A stretch of DNA of 64,000 nt, taken from positions 78,840,502 through 78,904,501 of the forward strand of contig CM036201.1 in NCBI GenBank assembly GCA_020631735.1, read 5' to 3'. This document shows positions 57,379 through 64,000 of the stretch, one piece after another. The translations under genes were made by a program, and so were the position numbers. The DNA comes from Saccharum officinarum. Lineage: Eukaryota; Streptophyta; Magnoliopsida; Poales; Poaceae. The notes under the pieces are model-generated. The model had not been told where the DNA came from and made no database searches. It was given only the letters and a program-made list of their open reading frames with translations. Positions within the stretch are counted from its first letter, which is position 1, and each line of letters opens with the position of its first letter.

Positions 57379-59905
57379 TGTAGGGTCGAGATGACGGACT
57401 AGAGGGGGGGGTGAATAGTCCTTTCTAAAACTTAAGCGTGTTGGCTAACCAAAAACAAATGCGGAATTAAACTTATCGGTCTAGCCAAGACTTCACCCCT
57501 CTAACTAAGTTCACAAGCACCTCACAAAGATCCTAATTAAGCAACTAAGGTGCTTTCCTTAGCAAGAGCTCTCCTATTTAATTCTAGAGCAAGGTCACAC
57601 AAACCTATGCACTAGTACTTTGCAAGCAAGAGGGAGCTCCTACACAATTCTAGTAAGCAAAGCGCACAAAGCCTAAGCTCACTAGCAATGCTCAATAACA
57701 AGGCAACTAATGCCAAATTAGAGAGCGCAAATCACTTAGCTACACAAACTAAGCAATGTGACTAACAAGGTTACACAAACCAAATTAGTCACGCAAAGGG
57801 GAAGCTTCTAGCTACACAAGCAAGAAGACGACTAGCAAGCTACACAAGCAAACTAGTTACGAGAGCAACTACACAAGCACAAGTATATATGAAAGTAAAT
57901 AAGCTTGTGTTGCATGAAGGCAAACCACCGAGAAGAGTAGACAAAGTTGACACGGTGATTTTCTCCCGAGGTTCACTTGGTTGCCACCAAGCTACGTCCC
58001 CGTTGTGTCGACCAACACTTAGATGGTTCCTCGGTGTGACCCTCAAGTCACTTGCCCCTCAAGGCACGCCCCGCAAGGCACCGCAAGACACCACTCTCAA
58101 GTGAGGTAACTCAATGACACGCTCAACTAGAGTTGCTCTTCGCGATCCCCGCGGGGTGAGCACAATCCCCCTCACAAAGCTTCTCCGGAGCCTCGCACAA
58201 TCTTCTTGCGAGCTTCGTCGGAGCCACAAGCCACCAAGCCGTCTAGGAGGTGGCAACCTCCAAGAGTAACAAGCACTACCGGCTTGCAACACAAACACCT
58301 AGTGCCACTCGATGCAACCTCACGATGCAATCGCACTAGAATCGCTCTCTCACTCGATCCGATGAACACTATCAAGCATGAGTGAGTTAGAGAGCTCCCA
58401 AGCACTACCACACAAGCCACCAAGGCTAAAGTATGCTCAGCTACCGGCCACGGCCGGCCAAGGCATCTATTTATAACCCCACGGTCAAATAGAGCCGTTA
58501 CCCCTTCACTGGGCAGATTTCGGGACGACCGGACGCGCCGGTCGTAACTGACCGGACGCGCTCAACCGCGTCCGGTCGCCCTGCGACGTCCACGTGTCCC
58601 TCAAATTTCAGATGCGACCGTTAGATCCTCCAACGGTCACTGCGCCAACGGTCAAACCCTATGACCGGACGCGCTTCTCAACCGATCGGACGCGCCGGTC
58701 CCGATGACCGGACGCGCCTGTCGAACGACCGGACGCGCCGATCGCACTAACCCACACGCCCGCGACGCAATGACCGGACGCGCTCCTTGCGATGACCGGA
58801 CGCGACAGTGCCTGCGTCCGGTTAGAGTCCAGTAAGCTCCTTCAACGATCGGACGCGTCCGATCATGTGTGACCGGACGCGCCCCGCGTCCGATCGTCCT
58901 CTGTGAACCTCAGTTCCTTCTGGGCGCATGACCGGACGCGCCGGTCCCGCGAGTGACCGGACGCGCCGGTTGCAAACCCTAGCACCCGCGCCTGCGCTGT
59001 ACTGACCGGACGCGTCCGGTCATACCATGACCGCGTCCGGTGCAGCGTCCGGTCAACTCTATGACCTCCGTTCGCCTCCGTTTCTTTTCCGACTTCCGGC
59101 GTAGTGGAAAATAGGCTTTTCAACTCCTCGAAAACGCCTGAATCCCGCGCTCGCAAGCTCGGCGGGAGGGAGAGAGAGACCCAAACCCTCTCTACCGCTC
59201 AAACTTCATCGCCTTCGCAAATGTGCCAACACCAACAAGTGATCACCACCTTGTGCACGTGTGTTAGCATTTTCATAATCATTTTCAAAGGAATTAGGCA
59301 CTCAACTTGCCTCGCCACTCGATCCTAACACGTATGCACAGTTAGATCGCTCAAGTGGCACTAGATGACCGATATGCAAACAAGTTTGCCCCTCTTGATA
59401 GTACGGCCATCTATCCTAAACCCGGTCATAAACTTCTCTACACACCTATGACCGGTGAAATGGAAATGCCCTAGGTTATACCTTAGCCTTGCGCATTCCA
59501 CTCCATCTCCTCTGACATTGATGCAACACATGCACCAACCAATCACCAAATGATATGATTCACTTCATATCATCACGTGACCGTATTGGTTCATCGATCT
59601 TGACCTCACTTGCTCTTCACCGTTGCATTGGTCCATCGGCGCCAAGTCTTGCCCAAGCTTCACCATCGCATGGTCCTTCGCTTCGAAGCCTCAACTTGCC
59701 CTTCACCTTCACAACCGGTCCTTCGAGCCAAGCCTCATCTTGATCTTCTCCATCTTGGTCACATGACTCCATGTCATGTCTCATATGCAATGAGCTCCTT
59801 CATGACACCATCACATGTGGACTAATCTCCTGTGTATCTCACATAACCACATATTAGTCCACCTAAGTTGTCACTCAATTACCAAAACCAAACAAGGACC
59901 TTTCA
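57379..59905 (-). repeat. Solo LTR of the A/B family, reverse orientation
   Basis: 2527 bp. On the minus strand it starts TGAAAGGTCCTTGTTTGG (from 59905) and ends TCGACCCTACA (at 57379). It is flanked on both sides by CATGG (57374-57378 and 59906-59910). No internal sequence is present, so an element here was reduced to one LTR by recombination between its LTRs. The palindrome array lies at about 58525-59060 and the TATA box (TATAAATA, minus strand) at 58468-58475. The end ACA rather than TCA matches element A. Confidence 0.93.
58468..58475 (-). promoter_or_regulatory. TATA box in solo LTR
   Basis: TATTTATA on the plus strand is TATAAATA on the minus strand, in the same context as in elements A and B. 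The solo LTR keeps its array and TATA, so it could still start transcription toward lower coordinates, into 57378 and beyond. Confidence 0.65.
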
Positions 59906-59910
59906 CATGG

Positions 59911-61051
59911 CCATGGCCATGAAGCAGCTGAAGGGGAGGGAGAGAGAGGAGCAAGCCGAGTAGATCTTGGTATGTCTGAATGTCTCCTCATAACTGTATT
60001 ATTACATTGTAATTCATATATTACACACTAAGTCACTAACTAATTTGTTCTTCAAATTTACAGGTTTCTTAGCTCTTGGAATGTTGGATTTTGGTCTTTA
60101 ATTTGGACACTGCTTTTTCGGTTGATCTTTGTTGAATTAATAGACTACTATCTTCAAATGCGAGGTACCATCATCAATCAAGGTTTAAATTTGTCATAGA
60201 TTAGCTACTGATGTGCATCCTTGGGATGTCATTAGAAAGTTGTCTCCGATGTGCCCCGCTAAATTTTTGTTCGAGCTCCGCCACTGCTCCCAACGACCCA
60301 ATGACTTTGCAAATCGCAAATACTATTGGTGTGGTAGGTGGTGTCGGTGCGTAGCTAGAACAGTTTTGCATGCAGATCTGGTCCGATAGTACACCCACGT
60401 ACATGCATGACCAGTGGCAGACCCAGGAAATTTGACAAGCCCGGGCGACAAACATAAGTCTAAAACAAGCGCTTAGAAACATAGACCACAATACAAGTAA
60501 AATATGACAACCTCATTAGTCTTAATGAAAATCATGTTGCAACACATGTTCACATCATGGATATGGATAGTAAAATTTAACAAGAAAGTTCACACACTAG
60601 TTCTAACTACCAAGTATACGATACAACTATGAGGAAGTTGCATCTTTCTGGTCTTCAAGTTTGGAAACCGTCGAAGAATAGTAGCTTCTTCAAGTCATCT
60701 AAACAGTTCTCGCTCAACATAGTAGATCATCAAGTTGTTGAACCAAGTGCATTGCAGGATTCATCACAAGTGCATTGCAGGATTCATCATGATAGGGCGT
60801 TTGCTCGTGGAGCTCTTTTTTTATTCTAATTAGGGATTACGATATGGAACACAATAAAGATAATGTATTGACATGAATGTTAGGCCATAAAGAAGCTATT
60901 ATATATCATTTTCGTTGGGCTAGCCTCTTAATAAGATTCCACACCTTGTGCCTTGCAAGGATAATTATCTCAGCGTAATCTGTAGGAGGAATTGGTGTTA
61001 CTAAAGATTCAAGTACAAGAGGGAAATATTTGTTCCGGTTCTTAGAACACA
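59911..61051. other. Intergenic segment with hAT-like ends
   Basis: No gene recognised. Minus-strand CAGTGGCGGAGCTCGAAC ends at 60286, and plus-strand CAGTGGCAGACCCAGG begins at 60412; both resemble termini of a grass hAT-type repeat and face away from each other. The rest is AT-rich. A direct repeat TGCATTGCAGGATTCATCA occurs at about 60748 and 60771. Confidence 0.45.
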
Positions 61052-61452
61052 TCTTAAACTCTTATAAAGCAAAACCCCACTAACCTAATTTTCTCATTCC
61101 ACAGCCCTCCACGTCATCGTTCCCACCTGGCCCACACATCTACCTCCACCTCCGTATCCCACCTTGCCATTCAAATCGAATTTGTCCATCCATGTGTCAT
61201 TAACTCAAGCATGTTGAGTAGGATCCTTTCCCATTCCACTTCTGAATGCACGATGACCTTGGTTAAATAATTTTCATTATAATCACCTTCATAAATAGTC
61301 TCTCCATTCCTCCATCCACTCACACGCATGGCCATCATGCCTTTTAGTGCTTTACGTTTGATCCTTTCTCATTCTACTACTACATGCATGCAACATGTAA
61401 TTCCATCCTAATTACGTTGATAAATGGCCTCTCCGCTCCTCCATTTCCTCCT

Positions 61453-61461
61453 CTATATATA
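61453..61461 (+). promoter_or_regulatory. TATA-like box inside the Helitron
   Basis: CTATATATAG lies about 28 bp upstream of the ATG at 61482. The leader would be very short, so if this TATA is used, the start of transcription and of translation would almost coincide. Confidence 0.45.
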
Positions 61462-61481
61462 GTGCTCCATACCAAGAAGGA

Positions 61482-61747
61482 ATGGAGACAAACCACAGGT
61501 AAGTGCTAAGAGCTTATGCTTCTTCTTTCAAATTGATTTCTAAATTCTAAAGGTGTGAGATCGATCAATCTACTCTTCTGCTTGATGACTAATTTATCCG
61601 CTATTGTTTCCTAGGACCAAAGTTAGCATATGGAGCAGTACCACGCCCTCACATGTTGTGGCACATCAAGAAGACTATGGTGTTCCTTTTAATTACATCA
61701 TTTTACATATCAATGCTATTCGAACATTATTTCATGATTATAATTAG
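61482..61747 (+). CDS. Two-exon mini-ORF carried by the Helitron
   Basis: Exon 1 (61482-61498) encodes METNH and ends at a strong donor, CACAG|GTAAGTGC. An intron of 116 bp (61499-61614) ends TTGTTTCCTAG. Exon 2 (61615-61747) continues RTKVSIWSSTTPSHVVAHQEDYGVPF... to TAG at 61745-61747. The product is 49 aa, with no domain I recognise. The first half, up to about GVPF, has ordinary composition; the last ~20 residues are AT-driven and may be read-through into non-coding DNA. It looks like the 5' end of a captured host gene (promoter, exon 1, intron 1, part of exon 2). It could also be chance, but the donor and acceptor are both good. Confidence 0.4.
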
Positions 61748-62713
61748 CTTAAGCCACATTTTGTCCTTTCAAGAAATTAATTGTCATTGGTCTTCATGTA
61801 TACTACTTTGTTGGATGGTACAACAATACCATATATTTTATTTCACTTTTGTGCATGTTTGTGCTTCTTGCGTGAGCAATTTATTTGTCATTCACAAGAT
61901 ATCACTTTTAAAAAGTCCTGCGGCAACGCGCAAGGTATTCACCTAGTTTAATATGGATTTAGAACTCCTCTAAATTCAGCTGTAGGTAGAACGTTTTTCA
62001 TTATGATATGGAGTAAACAATCCATATATGTAATAATATATATCTAACCTACCTGAATTACAAATTTGCTGGGTGTGTCTTTTTGTTTAGATAATAATAA
62101 ACATATTTAAAAGGACAACCTCCAAATTACACGTCTAGTGGTGGAGCTCGATCAAAGTATCAGAAGGGGCTAGTCTCTACAATCGAGTACTAATCATGCA
62201 TGTAGGAAAAATATTATTTAAGCAAAGAGAAATTGCAGTGGGCAGGGGGTGCCGTATCTTAACTTGGCCTTAACCAAGCTCCACCCCTTGCACTTGAGCT
62301 CAATTTTCAACCTTGAACTATGATACCGGATAACAAACACCTTTCGACTTGCAAAACTGAACAGATTTTATAGGTGACTTCTATGTTTTTAAAATAATCA
62401 TAATGTGGTATGGTCACTAAAAAACCATAATTGATTTATTTAAAATCAATAGACATGAAACTAGTATCAATTTTTTTTTCAAAAAAATGATATCTGTTGT
62501 TTTATTGCTGGTAATTGTGATAATCATTTATTTAAAACAAATAAGATTCAAGCAACTCTAAATAGAGGACCATGGATAACAGATTTAGAAGAAAATTGGA
62601 ACTAACGTTTACATGTCATATTAGGTCCTAAGTCAAACATTCCTAACTTTAACTATTCATTTTTTTTTAAAAAAAACGTATAGGCTAGTGACATAAGCTT
62701 TATGTTCTAGATT

Positions 62714-62727
62714 CACTACGAGAAAAA
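62714..62727 (+). repeat. CACTA-like terminus
   Basis: CACTACGAGAAAAA matches the common CACTA (En/Spm) terminal motif CACTACNAGAAAA. It is followed by ACACTATTGACTGATTCAATAGTG, which contains the inverted pair CACTATTGA/TCAATAGTG. The other end is not in the window. Confidence 0.5.
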
Positions 62728-63385
62728 CACTATTGACTGATTCAATAGTGTGGGGTTTGGTCAGGGTGCTCCATGGACACACACACGCACAGAGACACAG
62801 AGCTCTCGTGTCCACAGTCGGCACAGCACGTACGGGACCCATCCCGCTGTCGTGTACCCCGGTCACAGTACCCTGGCTGCACTGTACCCTTCTCTCTGAT
62901 GCATGCGTTCCTGTCACCTACACCGCCGCACGCACAGTATCGTTCATTCGTTCGGTCCAGTACAACACCACGCTCTTTTCCTTTGCAATTGCGACGCATG
63001 CAGAGAGGCAGGCAGGGGCAAGCGGCAAGGGGAACCGGACGACGATGTCCGTGCTGTGCCACCTCGGCGACTCCTCCGCCGTCCATCCCATGCCGCTTGG
63101 CTCGGCTCTTGCCTGGTCGCTCGCCGCCCGGGCATGCAAATGCAACGCGAGACGGCGCGGCTCTCGATGCGGCGTCGTCCCGCCTCGTGATGCCCTTTTG
63201 CCACCAGGTCCGCTGCCAAAAAGGGCGCCTCCCCGCGTGCCGGCTGCGGCTGCCAAGCCAGGTGTAGTAATTTCGTTCGTGGTGGTCTGGCCGGAACACA
63301 CAGCCTTGCCTAGCTAGTGCTGGCTGCCTCTGCCTGGTGCCTGGCCGTAAAAAAGACGCGCCCGCGTGCTCGTTGTCCAGTGACC

Positions 63386-63388
<3 letters not shown>

Positions 63389-63418
<30 letters not shown>
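63389..63418 (+). repeat. Poly-C run, 30 bp
   Basis: Thirty consecutive C residues between GTGACCAGT and ACCGGGCAG. The G-rich minus strand could form G-quadruplexes. The length is unreliable in most sequencing. Confidence 0.95.
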
Positions 63419-64000
63419 ACCGGGCAGGGGCAAGGGCGGGCAGCCACCAAAGTGCGGGCAGCGCCATGATTACCTCGTAATTTCTAGTGGTGGCCTGGCC
63501 GGCACGCGCACGGGGCCGCCGGTGGCCAGCGGCTAGCTGTGATGACGATGATGGCCTCGTAATTGGTCCAGGAGGTGCATGCCATGATGCAGGCTGTATT
63601 GGAGGAGGCCGTACGTACGCGTGTGGCTCGGTGGGAACGAAATCTCTGTAACGATTAACGAACCACGCTCTCGCTGCCGCAGCTGCATGCAGTAATGGAC
63701 TAGCGACCGGCCGGGGCTCTCCTTACCTTGTGGGGATGCATGACAGCATGAGCCGGGGCGAAGACTCAGCATGCAGGCACATAGTCACAAAGTTTCGGGT
63801 CGATGGGGTTGTGGTACGGGGTTGCGGTACGTGGTACGCTACTCGCGAGAGATTTTTACACTTCGGGTCGAAAATGAACCCGTGAACCCGGGTCAGGGTC
63901 GACGAACCTGGGTCGAGGGTCGAAGATGATGAACCCGTTTTACGTGACTATGTGCAGGCAGGCCAAGCCACCACGGCACCACCACCCCCTCCTAGATATA

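Larger units (their letters stand above)
61052..61947 (+). mobile_element. Non-autonomous Helitron
   Basis: The 5' end TCTTAAACTCTTATAAAGC is preceded by A, and the 3' end is ...ACCTAGT followed by T, as for insertion between A and T. About ten bases before CTAGT is a GC-rich hairpin, CCTGCGGCAACGCGCAAGG, the style typical of grass Helitron 3' ends. There is no target duplication and no terminal inverted repeat, as expected. No Rep/helicase is present. It is 896 bp and carries a promoter-like sequence and a two-exon ORF. Confidence 0.8.
61948..64000. other. Intergenic right end
   Basis: Positions 61948-62710 are AT-rich with no gene. From 62714 (CACTACGAGAAAAA, CACTA-like) the sequence becomes GC-rich, with many overlapping ORFs on both strands but no domain, so none is called. 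There is a 30-bp poly-C run at 63389-63418. Positions 63855-63930 repeat GGGTCGA/AACCCG words. Confidence 0.55.

Noticed and set aside
62733..63467. ORFs of 194 and 241 aa on opposite strands
   Set aside because: Overlapping in GC-rich DNA with a poly-C run (poly-Gly in one product); no domain or gene structure.
1..64000. tRNA, rRNA or miRNA genes
   Set aside because: I looked for tRNA arms, rRNA-like segments and clean long hairpins and found none I could support by eye; the initiator tRNA-like strings are primer-binding sites.

Overview
The window is plant nuclear DNA. The evidence is an intron-containing gene with GT-AG introns, full-length Ty1/copia elements, a grass-type Ty3/gypsy LTR, several miniature inverted-repeat elements (MITEs) of kinds common in grasses, and a Helitron. 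The GC-rich coding exons and the LTRs packed with a GACCGGACGCGTCCGGTC-type palindrome suggest a panicoid grass of the Andropogoneae (sorghum, sugarcane or Miscanthus type). That placement is inference; no search was possible.

Layout. 1-2755: the 3' half of an old, broken Ty1/copia polyprotein. 2756-10684: copia element A, with 5' LTR, a broken gag and a long internal region without pol. A is cut by a gypsy element whose 4.8-kb LTR runs 10685-15513. Its gag begins at 16279 with a near-copy of the histone H3 N-terminal tail and then runs into a 100-N gap (16585-16684). Beyond the gap lies an LTR piece of the same gypsy kind in the opposite orientation. 17.3-22.1 kb: intergenic, with MITEs, a 57-bp tandem repeat and an (AAT)n tract. 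22351-26081, minus strand: the only clear host gene, a Sec14-nodulin phosphatidylinositol transfer protein with 14 coding exons. One exon carries a ~96-bp insertion with an in-frame stop. 26.9-34.2 kb: promoter, nested MITEs, low-complexity DNA and GC-rich DNA without convincing genes.

34.3-46.3 kb: a pyrimidine-rich tract and a minisatellite, split by copia element C (35447-46063, TSD ATGGT), which has gag plus a complete pol. 46898-56935: copia element B (TSD GAGTG), complete, with an intact 608-aa gag but no pol. 57379-59905: a solo LTR of the A/B family in reverse orientation (TSD CATGG). 61052-61947: a small Helitron carrying a two-exon ORF behind a TATA box. The rest is intergenic and includes a 30-bp poly-C run.

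How the parts relate. Elements A, B and the solo LTR form one gag-only family. C is a candidate autonomous partner: it shares LTR ends, the tRNA-Met primer-binding site, the polypurine tract and the same promoter design (palindrome array directly upstream of TATAAATA). The most novel-looking items are the H3-tail-like start of the gypsy Gag, the palindrome arrays, the gag-only element with its conserved non-coding 3' half, and the Helitron-borne mini-gene.
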